A stretch of 49,859 nt of DNA from contig DAHUYW010000030.1 in assembly GCA_027306915.1 (NCBI GenBank), positions 1-49,859 on the forward strand, written 5' to 3'. Below are positions 25,234-34,850 of the stretch, one piece after another. Both the position numbers and the translations under genes were made by a program. Origin of the DNA: Spirochaetales bacterium (lineage in GTDB: Bacteria; Spirochaetota; Spirochaetia; DAHUYW01). The first letter of the stretch is position 1; each line of letters begins with the position of its first letter. A model generated the notes under the pieces. It ran no database searches and was not told where the DNA came from. It saw nothing but the letters and a program-made list of their open reading frames with translations.

Positions 25234-25255
25234 GCGGCGTGCCGGAATGCGCCGC
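25234..25255. terminator. GC-rich hairpin between the ATPase and CbpA-like genes
   Basis: GCGGCG (25234-25239) and CGCCGC (25250-25255) pair around a 10-base loop. Six A's precede and CTTT follows, so the U-rich tail is better on the minus strand. It may act as a weak terminator after the ATPase. Confidence 0.35.
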
Positions 25256-25292
25256 CTTTGGTATATTTGTACGCGGGGGACTCGCTTACAGT

Positions 25293-26315
25293 ATGGCAGT
25301 GAAGTTTCAAGACTACTATGAGGTGCTCGAGGTTCCGCGCGGCGCGAGCCAGGACGACATTCGAAAGGCCTATCGGAAGCTGGCACGGAAATACCATCCC
25401 GACGTCAACAAGACCAAAGATGCCGAGGAGCGCTTCAAGAAGATCGGAGAGGCTTACGAAGTTTTGGGGGATCCGGAGAAGCGCAAGCGCTATGACACCC
25501 TTGGCGAGAACTGGAGCGCGGGTCAGGACTTTACTCCGCCCCCAGGATGGGATTTCTTCGGACAGAAGGGTGCGGGAGGTCGCAGCGGAGCCTTTCGCTT
25601 CGAGAGCTTCGGCGACTCCCCCTTTGAAGGCAAAGGCTTCAGCGACTTCTTCGAGATGCTTTTCGGGAGGGGGTTCGGGGGCTTGGGCGACTTTGGCGCC
25701 GGCGACCAGACCTCCGACCTTGGCTTCGAGACCGGACGCCGGGGCGGCGGCACGGCCACGGGCGGCGACCATGAAGCCGAGATCACGATCACCCTCGAAG
25801 AGGCGTACGCGGGGGCAAGGAAACAGATAGCCCTCCAGAGCGAGGAGACGGGCCGTGGCCGCCCGGCACGGACTATCAAGCGAATCGAGGTGACGGTACC
25901 TGCGGGGATCACCGACGGCAAACGACTGCGGCTCGCCGGCCAGGGGGCGCGCGGTCGAGCGGGCGGACCTGCAGGCGATCTCTACCTGATCATCCGAATC
26001 GCCCCCCATCCCCGCTTCCGCGTGAGGGGGGCTGACATCGAAGTGGATGTTCCAATAACCCCATGGGAAGCCGCGCTCGGCGCAAAGATCGACCTCCCGA
26101 TCGTCGGCGGCACCGCCACGCTCACCCTTCCGGCGGGTATCGCGAGCGGCAAGAAGCTCCGCCTCAAAGGTAAGGGGCTCCTGGCGGGGCCCGGACAGCC
26201 CGGCGACCTCTACGCGGTGATCAAGATCGAGGTGCCCAAGGCGCTCACGGCGCGGGAGCGGCAGCTCTTCGAAGAGCTTGCGCGCACCTCCTCGTTCAAA
26301 CCGCGCCGGCAGTAA
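25293..26315 (+). CDS. DnaJ-family co-chaperone, CbpA-type
   Basis: A 340-residue type II J-protein. The J domain (about 6-70) has the HPD tripeptide at 35-37 for stimulating DnaK. A Gly/Phe-rich linker follows (about 85-150), then two DnaJ C-terminal beta domains, without the CxxCxGxG zinc-finger repeats of true Dna[15 protein letters not shown] and [15 protein letters not shown] are typical of the C-terminal domains. It presents unfolded clients to Hsp70; nucleoid binding as in E. coli CbpA is possible. No grpE or dnaK neighbour is present. ATG 25293 is chosen; a TATATT -10-like element sits at 25262-25267. Confidence 0.9.
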   Translation: MAVKFQDYYEVLEVPRGASQDDIRKAYRKLARKYHPDVNKTKDAEERFKKIGEAYEVLGDPEKRKRYDTLGENWSAGQDFTPPPGWDFFGQKGAGGRSGAFRFESFGDSPFEGKGFSDFFEMLFGRGFGGLGDFGAGDQTSDLGFETGRRGGGTATGGDHEAEITITLEEAYAGARKQIALQSEETGRGRPARTIKRIEVTVPAGITDGKRLRLAGQGARGRAGGPAGDLYLIIRIAPHPRFRVRGADIEVDVPITPWEAALGAKIDLPIVGGTATLTLPAGIASGKKLRLKGKGLLAGPGQPGDLYAVIKIEVPKALTARERQLFEELARTSSFKPRRQ

Positions 26316-26332
26316 CCCGGCTGCTGGCCGAA

Positions 26333-26358
26333 GCGCCGGTCCACCGGCCGGCGCTTTT
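26333..26358 (+). terminator. Rho-independent terminator after the CbpA-like gene
   Basis: GCGCCGG (26333-26339) pairs with CCGGCGC (26348-26354), followed by TTTT (26355-26358), 18 bases after the stop codon. Confidence 0.65.
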
Positions 26359-26467
26359 GCGCCGGTGCTTTCTCACGCCAGGTAGCCACGCCTTGTGATC
26401 ACGGTATACTCTTCGAGAATGGGCGCCCGCTTCGCGACATCAGTGAGCCAAAAGGGGCTACGACGAG

Positions 26468-29221
26468 ATGTATAAAAGTGAAAAACTGGATATTGAGATT
26501 CGCATGCTCGGGCGGGTGTTGGGCGATGTCATAAAGGAGCAGACGAGCCTCTCCCTCTATGACCTCGAGGAGGAGATCAGGCTCACCGCGCGCTCCCGGC
26601 GGATGGGTGACGAGGCGGCGGAGGAGCGCCTGCTGCGCCGAATTCGGTCGATGACGACCGCGGAGGCGGCTGTCGTGGCGCGTGCCTTCACTATTTTTTT
26701 TGACCTTGCCAACCTTGCAGAGGACCGCCAACGCGTACGCATCCTTCGCGAGCGCGAGCGTTTTGAAACCCCCATGGCTCGCTCGGAGTCCATCGAAGAG
26801 GTCATCCACAGCCTGAAGGAGAACGGCTACACCGCCGAGCGCATCCAGCAGCTTCTCGATTCCCTTCTCATAGACTGCGTCTTCACCGCTCATCCAACCG
26901 AGGCGAAGCGGCGTTCCGTGCGCGCAAAGGTTCGCGATCTGCGGGAGTCCCTGGCGGCCCTGGACCGCGAATACCTCCTGCTCCGCGAGCAGGAGCATCT
27001 TACCACCCATATTCGCATGGACCTGACCAGCCTTTGGCAAACAGACCTCCTGCGTGCGCGAAGACCGACGGTTCTCGAGGAGGTGGAGGTCGGCCTCCAC
27101 TTCACCGCAACCTTGTGGACGGTTGTCCCCCTGCTGTACCGGGATATGCGCCGCGCCCTTGCGCTGAACTATCCCAACCATACCTTCCGGGTGCCGCCCT
27201 TCCTTCGCCTCGGTTCCTGGATCGGCGGGGATCGAGACGGCAACCCGCACGTCACCGCTTTGGTCACCGCGCAAACCTTTTCCCGCCTCCGCCAGGCGTC
27301 GGTGGAGGCTCATCTGCGTCAATGCGAGCGGCTCTTCGAATCCTTGAGCCCCTCGACGCGGCAGGAGAAGGTCACCGACGAGCTCGCGCAGGCGCTCGCG
27401 CGCGCGCTCGAGCGCTATCCCGAAGCGCGGGCACTCGTCGATCCGATATCGCACTACGAAGCCTATCGACGCTTTCTCAAGGTGATCGAGTGGCGGCTGC
27501 GGGCGACCGCGCGCGATGCGGCACGCGCGGGGACCGGATCTGGCTCTGGCGAGGCGAATCGCCCGCCCGAGGAGGCCGGCACCTACCGATCAGGCTCGGA
27601 GCTTCTCGCCGACCTCATGGTCATCGCCCGCAGCCTCGAGGGGCACAAGGGGAGGCGGATTCTCGACGGCGATCTGCAGGATTGGCTGTGGCAGGTCCAG
27701 ACCTTCGGTCTTCACGTGACCCAGCTCGACATCCGCCAGGAGTCTTCCTGGAATACGCGGGTCATGGACGAGATACTCCGGAAGCTCGGGGTCTGCGGCG
27801 GCTACCTTTCCATGAGCGAAAGCGAGCGAAGCGCGGTCTTGAGCCGCACCATGGGGGAGCGGCGCCGCCTGGCGGACAGCGAGCTCTCTCCCGAAGCGGC
27901 CGAGACGGTTCAGCTTCTTCGGGTCATCCGAAACGTTCATGCGCGCTTCGGCGCCGAGGCCCTCGGCGGCTACATAATCAGCATGACCCACTCCTTGAGC
28001 GACGTCCTCGCCGTCCTTTGGCTCCTCTCGTGGGAGGGGGCGCCCATGAGGATCATCCCGCTTTTCGAAACCATCGACGATCTTGACCGGGCCTCTGTCA
28101 TGCTCGAGGCGATCCTCACCCACCCTGCCTACCGAGAGTTCCTGCGCACCCAGGGAAACATCCAGACGGTCATGATCGGATACTCCGACAGCACGAAGGA
28201 CGGCGGCTACCTTACCGCCAATTGGTCGCTCTACAAGGCGCAGGGTATGCTCCACCACACCGCCCGCGCGCTCGGAATCAAGACCATCTTTTTCCACGGC
28301 CGCGGCGGATCGCTTGGTCGAGGCGGCGGACCTGCGGCGCGCAGCATCCTCTCGCTCCCTCCGGAGACCCTTGCCTCGGGTTTGCGGATGACCGAGCAGG
28401 GCGAGGTGCTCGCCGACCGCTACGACGATCCACAAGTCGCCTATCGTCACCTCGAGCAGGTCGCGTGGGCGACGCTCATGGCCGCCGGCCTCCCGCTTTC
28501 CCCGCCGAAGGAGAGCTGGCAGCGGATCATGGACAGACTTGCAGAGAGCTCGCTTGCCGCCTACCGAAGGCTGGTGGAGGCGGCGGGGTTTCTTGCCTAC
28601 TTCGGGCAGGCTACTCCTATCGAAGAGATCGAATCGCTGCCCATCGCTTCCCGGCCGTCCCGCCGCTACGGCGAGCGCCGACTAGAGGACCTTCGCGCGA
28701 TCCCCTGGGTTTTCGCCTGGACTCAGAGTCGCCACCTCATCCCGGCATGGTACGGCGTGGGATTCGCCTTCGAAGAGATCGCTTCCGAAATCGAGAATGG
28801 ATGGGATACCTTCAAAGAGATGTACCGCGAGTGGGCGTTCTTCCGCGCGACAATCGACAATGCGGTTCTCGCGCTCGCGAAAACCGACATCAACATAGCC
28901 CGCCATTACGCCGCGCTTGTCGACGAGGAGCAGGTCCGCGAGCGAATTCGGGAGACCATCGCCGCGGAATACGACCGCAGCTGCCGGAGCGTCCTCAAGG
29001 TCACCGGGCAGCCCGAGCTGCTTACCGACGTCCCCTGGCTTCAGCGATCCATCCAGGTCAGGAATCCGAATACCGATCCTCTCAACTTCATCCAGGTCGA
29101 GTGGCTGCGACGGCTGCGCTCAGCCGAGGCGAATGCCGACGTACGGGAGATCGAGGAGTACCACGACCTCCTCCGCCTGACGATTCAGGGGCTCGCAGCC
29201 GGGATGCGAACTACCGGCTGA
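26468..29221 (+). CDS. ppc: Phosphoenolpyruvate carboxylase
   Basis: A 917-residue enzyme, the normal length, forming oxaloacetate from PEP and bicarbonate to refill the TCA pool. Active-site motifs are in order: FTAHPTEAKRRS (about 139, catalytic His), GGDRDGNPHVT (about 252), GYSDSTKDGGYLTANW, FHGRGGSLGRGGGPA (about 606, Arg-rich PEP site) and a C-terminal GLAAGMRTTG replacing the usual GIAAGMRNTG. It is a single-gene unit: a terminator lies upstream, and a hairpin sits between it and the convergent nrdJ. TATACT at 26405-26410 may be its -10, with no good -35 seen. The Shine-Dalgarno sequence is weak. Confidence 0.97.
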   Translation: MYKSEKLDIEIRMLGRVLGDVIKEQTSLSLYDLEEEIRLTARSRRMGDEAAEERLLRRIRSMTTAEAAVVARAFTIFFDLANLAEDRQRVRILRERERFETPMARSESIEEVIHSLKENGYTAERIQQLLDSLLIDCVFTAHPTEAKRRSVRAKVRDLRESLAALDREYLLLREQEHLTTHIRMDLTSLWQTDLLRARRPTVLEEVEVGLHFTATLWTVVPLLYRDMRRALALNYPNHTFRVPPFLRLGSWIGGDRDGNPHVTALVTAQTFSRLRQASVEAHLRQCERLFESLSPSTRQEKVTDELAQALARALERYPEARALVDPISHYEAYRRFLKVIEWRLRATARDAARAGTGSGSGEANRPPEEAGTYRSGSELLADLMVIARSLEGHKGRRILDGDLQDWLWQVQTFGLHVTQLDIRQESSWNTRVMDEILRKLGVCGGYLSMSESERSAVLSRTMGERRRLADSELSPEAAETVQLLRVIRNVHARFGAEALGGYIISMTHSLSDVLAVLWLLSWEGAPMRIIPLFETIDDLDRASVMLEAILTHPAYREFLRTQGNIQTVMIGYSDSTKDGGYLTANWSLYKAQGMLHHTARALGIKTIFFHGRGGSLGRGGGPAARSILSLPPETLASGLRMTEQGEVLADRYDDPQVAYRHLEQVAWATLMAAGLPLSPPKESWQRIMDRLAESSLAAYRRLVEAAGFLAYFGQATPIEEIESLPIASRPSRRYGERRLEDLRAIPWVFAWTQSRHLIPAWYGVGFAFEEIASEIENGWDTFKEMYREWAFFRATIDNAVLALAKTDINIARHYAALVDEEQVRERIRETIAAEYDRSCRSVLKVTGQPELLTDVPWLQRSIQVRNPNTDPLNFIQVEWLRRLRSAEANADVREIEEYHDLLRLTIQGLAAGMRTTG

Positions 29222-29248
29222 AGGCTCGCCCCACGGACGGCGAGCCTT
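29221..29248. terminator. Bidirectional hairpin between ppc and nrdJ
   Basis: A perfect 10-bp stem, AAGGCTCGCC (29221-29230) with GGCGAGCCTT (29239-29248), with an 8-base loop. It starts at the last base of the ppc stop codon and lies 54 bases beyond the nrdJ stop. The U-tract is only two bases on either side. Confidence 0.55.
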
Positions 29249-29302
29249 CGAGCGATCGCGCATTCGATTGGCCCCCACGCTCGAGCCGCGCGAAGACCTC
29301 TT

Positions 29303-32300
29303 TCACGAACAACCCGTGGTTGTCCCGCATGTCTCACACTTCAGGCAGGTCCCGTTGCGAACGAGGGTAAAGTGACCGCAGGTTGGGCAGGGATCGCCCT
29401 CGTAGCCCTTGATTCGCGCAAGCCTGACGGCGCCGATGGACTCGACGTATCCGCCTGCGAGCGGAGAGCCGCCCGCACCCGGCACCCCGCCCTCCCGCGA
29501 GGCTCCGCCCGTGCGCCCGACGATCTCTCCCGCCTGGCCTCCACTTCGGGGAAGTCCGGACGAGGAAGAGCTCTCGGAGGGGGAGCCCGTCTTACCCAGG
29601 GTCTCCTCGGCTTCCCCAGCCGGCGATGGCTCTTCAGGCTCGCGCCCGTTCTCGAGGGTCTCACCATTCTTCCCGCGGTTCGTCGTCGTTGCCCTGAGGT
29701 CCTCGGTCTGCACCTGGGCCAGGTCCGTGCGCTTCAAGTAGGTGAGCGCAAGATCGCGGAAGATGAAATCGAGAACCGAGGTCGCCATCTTGATGTTGTC
29801 ATGTCCGCGCACTATGCCGTTCGGCTCGAAACGGGTGAAGGTGAAGGCATCGACGAACTCGTCGAGCGGCACTCCGTACTGCAGGCCGAGCGAGACCGAG
29901 ATCGCAAAGCTGTTCAACAGCGAGCGGAAGGCCGCCCCTTCCTTGTGCATATCGAGAAAGATCTCGCCAAGGGTTCCGTCCTGATACTCGCCGGTTCGGA
30001 GAAAGAGGCTGTGACCGCCGATCTTCGCCTTTTGGGTGTAACCGCTTCGCCGGTTCGGGAGGGGGCGGCGCCGGCTGCGAATCGCGTCGAGCGAGGTGTC
30101 CGGACCGACTCCCTCGGGCCGGCCCGATCCGATCGAAAGCGCGGGAAGCCCCGCAGCCTGCGCAAGCGATCGAGCCTTCGTGCCGCCTCCTTTGGCCGCC
30201 GGAGAGCCCGCCGCCCCGCCGCCGGCTGCGGCGGCGGGAGAGCCCGCCGCGCCGCTTGGATGCTGCGCGGACGCTGCGGTCTCGGTCGCCTCGGCGGGAC
30301 CGGCAAGCTCGCGGGCCTGCGCCGCCACCGTGAGGAGGGCGTCCGCCACCGGATCCTCGCCGGGTACCAGGGTAGAAAGTGGCTGGCTCAGCTTCGAGCC
30401 GTCGCGGTAGAGGGCGATGGACTTAAGCATCCGCTTCCACGCGAGCATGTGCGCGCCTTCCACATCGGCGACGGTCGCGGAAGCCGGCATGTTGATAGTC
30501 TTTGAGATTGCGCCGCTCACGAAGGGCTGGACGGCGGCCATCATCTCCACGTGGGCCTTCCAGGCGATCGAGCGCTTGCCGATCCGGCCCGACGGGTTCG
30601 CGGTGTCAAAAACCGGGAGGTGCTCCGGCGACAGGTGCGGAGCACCCTCCATGGTCATCGTCCCGCAGGCGAAAAGCTCGGCGGTCTCGATGTCTCGCTC
30701 GCTATAGCCGAGGTGGCGCAACAGGTCGAAGCCGGGAAGGGTGTAGGTCACCTCGGGAATCCCGAGGACCTCCGAGAGGAAGTCGCCTCCGAGGGTGTAG
30801 GCGCTCATGACCGAGGAGAGCGAGATCGCCGCTTCGAGGGCAGCGTCGATCCGCTTCAGAACCGCAGGCGTGAAGCCCTTGGCCGCAAGACTCGCCGCAG
30901 ACACCCCCGAGGCTCCCTCGAGGGTCCCGTTGCCGATGCAGTAGCGGACCATCTCTTCGATCTGCTCCTTGCCGTAGCCCAGCTTGCGGAGGGCGGGCGG
31001 GATCGAGCGGTTGATGATCTTGAAGGAGCCTCCCCCGGCGAGCTTCTTGAACTTCACCAGCGCGAAGTCGGGCTCGACCCCGGTGGTGTCGCAGTCCATC
31101 ACCAGGCCGATCGTTCCGGTGGGCGCAATCGCGCTCACCTGGGCGTTGCGATAGCCGTGCCGCTCGCCGAGCTCGAGCGCTCGATCCCAGCTCGCGCGAG
31201 CCGCTTTCAGAAGGGGAGCCGGGCACGCTTCCTCGCTTATACCGGTGGGGTAGACCGAGAGTCCTTCGTACTCATCCTTGGGGAGGTTCCATGCGGCGCG
31301 TCGGTGGTTGCGAATGACCCGCAGCATCTGCTCGCGGTTCGCTTCAAAGCGAGTGAAGGGGCCGGCCTGCGCGGCGAGCCGGGCCGACTCGGCGTAGGCC
31401 TCTCCCGTGAGAATGGCCGTCAGCGCGGCCGCTATCGCGCGCCCCTCGTCGCTGTCGTAGGGGATACCCATGACCATGAGGAGGGTCCCGAGGTTGGCGT
31501 AGCCGAGGCCGAGGGTCCGGTAGTCGTAGCTCCTGCGGGCGATTGCTTCGCTCGGAAACTGCGCCATCACCACCGAGATCTCGAGGACGAGCACCCACAG
31601 CCGTATGGCGTGGAGGTAGTCCTCGACCAAGAACTGACCGCTCCGTTCGTCGTAGAACTTCAAGAGATTGAGCGAAGCCAGGTTGCAGGCGGTGTCGTCG
31701 AGAAACATGTATTCGCTGCACGGGTTCGAGCCCCGGATCTCACCGTCGGCAAGGCAGGTGTGCCACTCGTTGACGGTAGTGTGGAATTGGATCCCGGGAT
31801 CGGCGCACTTCCAAGCGGCACGGGCGATGGCGTTCCAAAGATGGCGCGCCTTCACACGGCCCCGCTCCTTCCGGTCGATCCGGCCGGTGAGAGCCCAGTC
31901 GCGGTCGTCTTCCACCGCGCGCATGAACTCCTCGGTGACGCGCACCGAGTTGTTCGACGATTGGCCGCTCACGGTTACGTAGGCCTCGTCCTGCCAATCC
32001 GCGCTAAACTCCCTCACCTTACCCGGGTCAACGCCCTCGGCGGCCATCCGCAGCTGCTGGAGCAGCCATTGCTCGGGAACACCCTCGGAGAGGGCGCGCG
32101 TCGCCACCCTGCCCAGGGCCGGATTGAGCGCTGGATTGGCCCGCGCGGCGGCGTCTCCCGAGCCAGAGGCGGCCGCCTTCGCAACCGCCTCAGCGGTCCT
32201 GTGGAGAAGCTTGCTCCCGGCGACCATCGTGGCAACCTTGTACTCCTCACCCTCCTTCCATTCGATATACTTCTCGATGTCGGGGTGGTCTGCGTCCAGG

Positions 32301-33061
32301 ATGACCATCTTCGCGGCGCGGCGCGTCGTCCCTCCGCTCTTGATGGCGGCTGCCGACCTGTCGGCGATCTTGAGAAAGGAAAGGAGGCCGGAAGAAACGC
32401 CGCCGCCGCTCAAGCGCTCTCCCTCCGCCCGGATACGCGAGAAGTTGTAGCCCGTCCCCGAGCCGTACTTGAAGAGACGCGCCTCCCTGGTAACCAGACT
32501 CATAATGCCGTCGTCGTTTACCAGGTTGTCCTCGACGTTGAGGATGAAGCAGGCGTGGGGCTGTGGCCGCTCGTAGGCGCTGCGCGCCTTCTGAAGCTTC
32601 CCGGTCTCGTGATCCACGTAATGATGTCCCTGGGCGGGCCCTTTCAGGCCGTAGACCTCGTAGAGCCCCGTATTGAACCACTGGGGGGAGTTGGGAGCGC
32701 CCATCTGACGGGCGAGCATCGCGCACATCTCCTCGTAGAACGCCTTCCCGTCCTCCTCGCTGTCGAAGTACCCCGCCCGCTCGCCCCACACCCTCCAGGT
32801 GTGCGCAAGACGGTGGAAGACCTGTCGGGCGTCGTGCTCACCGCCGGTTGTCCCGTCCGGCCGAGGCACCCCAGCCTTGCGAAAGTACTTGTGGGCCAGG
32901 ATGTCGGTCGCGATTTGAGACCACCCTTCGGGAACCACGACGTCTGCCTGGGAAAAAATCACCCTGCCGTTCGGATCCTTGATCTCCGAGGTCCGAACCT
33001 CCCAGGCGATCCCTTCATACGGGTCATGACCCTTCTTCGTGAAACGACGCTCTATTTTCAC
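29303..33061 (-). CDS. nrdJ: Adenosylcobalamin-dependent ribonucleotide reductase (class II)
   Basis: A 1252-residue class II reductase making deoxynucleotides with a B12-derived thiyl radical, independent of oxygen. The core has [48 protein letters not shown] (active-site Cys and Glu), and [19 protein letters not shown]. The C-terminal part has the TSCBD-like segment ([20 protein letters not shown]) and ends in two CxxC pairs ([13 protein letters not shown]) for disulphide relay or zinc. Two low-complexity stretches interrupt it: an Ala/Gly-rich one (around 30130-30310) and a Ser/Gly/Glu-rich one (around 29450-29700). GTG 33061 gives the usual [10 protein letters not shown] opening with GGGGGA before it; ATG 33106 lacks a ribosome site. 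It implies B12 supply in this organism. Confidence 0.95.
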   Translation of the reverse strand: MKIERRFTKKGHDPYEGIAWEVRTSEIKDPNGRVIFSQADVVVPEGWSQIATDILAHKYFRKAGVPRPDGTTGGEHDARQVFHRLAHTWRVWGERAGYFDSEEDGKAFYEEMCAMLARQMGAPNSPQWFNTGLYEVYGLKGPAQGHHYVDHETGKLQKARSAYERPQPHACFILNVEDNLVNDDGIMSLVTREARLFKYGSGTGYNFSRIRAEGERLSGGGVSSGLLSFLKIADRSAAAIKSGGTTRRAAKMVILDADHPDIEKYIEWKEGEEYKVATMVAGSKLLHRTAEAVAKAAASGSGDAAARANPALNPALGRVATRALSEGVPEQWLLQQLRMAAEGVDPGKVREFSADWQDEAYVTVSGQSSNNSVRVTEEFMRAVEDDRDWALTGRIDRKERGRVKARHLWNAIARAAWKCADPGIQFHTTVNEWHTCLADGEIRGSNPCSEYMFLDDTACNLASLNLLKFYDERSGQFLVEDYLHAIRLWVLVLEISVVMAQFPSEAIARRSYDYRTLGLGYANLGTLLMVMGIPYDSDEGRAIAAALTAILTGEAYAESARLAAQAGPFTRFEANREQMLRVIRNHRRAAWNLPKDEYEGLSVYPTGISEEACPAPLLKAARASWDRALELGERHGYRNAQVSAIAPTGTIGLVMDCDTTGVEPDFALVKFKKLAGGGSFKIINRSIPPALRKLGYGKEQIEEMVRYCIGNGTLEGASGVSAASLAAKGFTPAVLKRIDAALEAAISLSSVMSAYTLGGDFLSEVLGIPEVTYTLPGFDLLRHLGYSERDIETAELFACGTMTMEGAPHLSPEHLPVFDTANPSGRIGKRSIAWKAHVEMMAAVQPFVSGAISKTINMPASATVADVEGAHMLAWKRMLKSIALYRDGSKLSQPLSTLVPGEDPVADALLTVAAQARELAGPAEATETAASAQHPSGAAGSPAAAAGGGAAGSPAAKGGGTKARSLAQAAGLPALSIGSGRPEGVGPDTSLDAIRSRRRPLPNRRSGYTQKAKIGGHSLFLRTGEYQDGTLGEIFLDMHKEGAAFRSLLNSFAISVSLGLQYGVPLDEFVDAFTFTRFEPNGIVRGHDNIKMATSVLDFIFRDLALTYLKRTDLAQVQTEDLRATTTNRGKNGETLENGREPEEPSPAGEAEETLGKTGSPSESSSSSGLPRSGGQAGEIVGRTGGASREGGVPGAGGSPLAGGYVESIGAVRLARIKGYEGDPCPTCGHFTLVRNGTCLKCETCGTTTGCS

Positions 33062-33132
33062 CACGTTCCCCCTTGAAACCCTTATCGGCACACCCGCCTG
33101 ACACATAGCGTAGTTTTTGAGAGCCGACGGTT

Positions 33133-33162
33133 AATATACACCATATGTGGGGCAGTTGGCAA
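33133..33162 (-). promoter_or_regulatory. Promoter of nrdJ
   Basis: On the minus strand TTGCCA (33162-33157), an 18-base spacer, then TATATT (33138-33133). Each hexamer has five of six consensus bases. The leader to GTG 33061 is about 65 bases, too short for a full cobalamin riboswitch. Confidence 0.6.
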
Positions 33163-33226
33163 GAGGGAAAGACGGCCGAAAGACCCTTCCCGTTCGTGCC
33201 GGAGCGCTGCGGGAGAAAAGCTGCGC

Positions 33227-33997
33227 CTACGACAGCGCGATAAGGCTTCGGGCGAGCAGCTCGGCCACCTCGCGCTTGCGCGCGGCAGGAAACTCCGAAT
33301 CCTCCTGAAGCAGGCTCTCGAAGCGGCCTTTGAAGTGCTCGGGAAGGCGGGGAAGCTCGAATATCCGCTCGGCCAACACTCTCCCGGAGGGCTCAAAACG
33401 CTGATTGAGGACGAAGAGCATGCTGCAGGCGCTCTTGACGAATCCCGCAAGGGAGACCAGGTAGAAGAAGCTATCCCCGCGCGCGACCGCGGCCGACAGG
33501 TCGCTCAGATAGTGTTCCATGGTTGCCTGGGAGGCACGGCGGAGCAGCGCCCAGAAGGATTCGGGAAGCGCCGCAAGCTCCTCGCGGACAAAATCGATCC
33601 ACAGGCTCCGCTTGAAGAGCACGGAGGCGTTCGCGAGCCGGAACAGCATGTAGGTTCCGGTCTGGCGGAAAACCCAGAGGTTGCGCTCGACCTTGCCGAG
33701 GATCCCCTCGATCCGAGCGACATCCTTGTATTCCACCCGCACCGGCAGGCCGTCGATGAGGAAGCGATCCTTGGCGGCGACGCTGGAGGTCTCAAAGGCG
33801 CCGGCGTCGAAGAAAAGGCGCTCCCTGCTGGACGCGTCCGGGAACGACTCCCGGTAGTAGACGTCGAGGCTGATGAAGAAGTAGGGATCGGTGGTCTCCT
33901 CTCCCGGTGCTTCCGCCAGGGTTATCGCCTCGACCTCTTCGAACGCCGAAAGGCGCTGCGCGAGATCCCCCGAGATTTGCTCGATCTTCTTCTTCAT
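33227..33997 (-). CDS. Conserved hypothetical protein, weakly DUF4037/nucleotidyltransferase-like
   Basis: A 256-residue soluble protein I do not firmly recognise. The first half has a beta-rich pattern with acidic strands (DPYFFISLDVYY, about 39-50, and LPVRVEYKDVARIE). The second half is helical, with LFKRSLWIDFVREELAALPE and then LFVLNQRFEPSGRVLAERIF. That last pattern resembles the C-terminal helical part of DUF4037 and related nucleotidyltransferase-fold proteins, but the GSxxxG-x-D-x-D signature is not visible. No signal peptide or membrane segment is seen. ATG 33997 follows the strong GGAGGGGAGGGG and is preferred to 34099. It is divergent from the next plus-strand gene. Confidence 0.6.
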   Translation of the reverse strand: MKKKIEQISGDLAQRLSAFEEVEAITLAEAPGEETTDPYFFISLDVYYRESFPDASSRERLFFDAGAFETSSVAAKDRFLIDGLPVRVEYKDVARIEGILGKVERNLWVFRQTGTYMLFRLANASVLFKRSLWIDFVREELAALPESFWALLRRASQATMEHYLSDLSAAVARGDSFFYLVSLAGFVKSACSMLFVLNQRFEPSGRVLAERIFELPRLPEHFKGRFESLLQEDSEFPAARKREVAELLARSLIALS

Positions 33998-34028
33998 CCC
34001 CTCCCCTCCCCTCCGTCCCGGCCGCTCA

Positions 34029-34057
34029 ACTATACCACTGCCATGCCCTTTCTTTAA
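34029..34057 (-). promoter_or_regulatory. Promoter of the DUF4037-like gene
   Basis: On the minus strand TTAAAG (34057-34052), a 17-base spacer, and TATAGT (34034-34029), about 30 bases before ATG 33997. Confidence 0.45.
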
Positions 34058-34088
34058 GTAGCGTTTTGTGGCAGCCTTTGGCCCATCG

Positions 34089-34850
34089 ATGACCGACAAT
34101 CGTGCCCCGATCGAGCCGACCGAGTCGCTCTACCTCGTCGCGCTTCTCCCGCCGAGCAATGTAGCACGGGTCGTGAGCGACCTCCAGGCGGAGCTCTTCC
34201 GCCGCCACCGCCTCGTCTCGGCACTGGGGCTCGGCGTGCTCCTTCCTCTCGCCTTCAGCCAGTCGCCCCCTTCGCAGCCGCGCCGTGAGCCGGCCGAGAG
34301 CGCCCTCCGCCTCACCCAGGCAGGCAGCCTGAAGACCGGGGAGCTCGTCGCGGTCCCGTCCCTTGACCGGGACTCCGCCGCAGCGACGGGCGGGGCGCTC
34401 TACCTGGAGGTTGGCGCCGGGGAAAGCGCCGAGGGAGAGGCCGGCGCCGAAAGCGGCACCTTGTGGCTCGACGAGCTCGCCGCTTCCTTCCGCGCCGAAA
34501 GAGGGCTCTTTCCCCTACATTTGGGTCTCTTTCTCGCCGACCTTGCCGAGCTTGCCGTACGGGCTCGCGAGGCTCCCAAGCCGAAGGAAGGGGTCGGCGA
34601 AACGGAAGGGCCGGCAGCTCCAGGGCTCCCAGCGAGACGCGCTGCCGATGCCGAACGGCTTCTTTCGGCCGGGCTCCTGGCCGACCTTCCTGCCCTTTCG
34701 CCCGACCCGCCGCTTTCATGGGCGACCTCGGAGCTGGTCTGCCTAGCGCTTCGCGTAGGCAGGGCTTCGAGCTGGTGGAGCTTTGTGGAGTACGAGACGA
34801 TCTGGTCGGTGCGCCTGCGCAGGGCCCGCCCGGGCTACCGTTCCGGATAG
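34089..34850 (+). CDS. Hypothetical protein with a degenerate 2H-phosphoesterase-like pattern
   Basis: A 253-residue protein, rich in Ala, Leu and Glu. Its opening SLYLVALLPPSNVARVVSDL and the end SWWSFVEYETIWSVRL recall the LigT/2'-5' RNA ligase-like 2H family, which begins F/Y-x-A-L-x-P-P. The two HxT/S catalytic motifs that define that family are absent; where the first should be it reads ALGLGVLLPLAF. So it is either a catalytically dead relative or a chance likeness. A low-complexity Glu/Ala/Gly stretch lies in the middle (about 95-130). Its 3' end overlaps the convergent diguanylate cyclase gene by 16 bases. ATG 34089 is preferred to GTG 34068. Confidence 0.5.
   Translation: MTDNRAPIEPTESLYLVALLPPSNVARVVSDLQAELFRRHRLVSALGLGVLLPLAFSQSPPSQPRREPAESALRLTQAGSLKTGELVAVPSLDRDSAAATGGALYLEVGAGESAEGEAGAESGTLWLDELAASFRAERGLFPLHLGLFLADLAELAVRAREAPKPKEGVGETEGPAAPGLPARRAADAERLLSAGLLADLPALSPDPPLSWATSELVCLALRVGRASSWWSFVEYETIWSVRLRRARPGYRSG

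Noticed and set aside
30551..33076. An 841-residue open frame on the plus strand opposite nrdJ
   Set aside because: It is the antisense shadow of a GC-rich gene; its composition is Arg/Gly/Val-rich without recognisable motifs, while the minus-strand reading is a full NrdJ.
33062..33226. A cobalamin riboswitch or NrdR box controlling nrdJ
   Set aside because: The leader is too short for a B12 riboswitch core, and the CATATG-centred sequence between -35 and -10 does not fit the spacing of an NrdR box.
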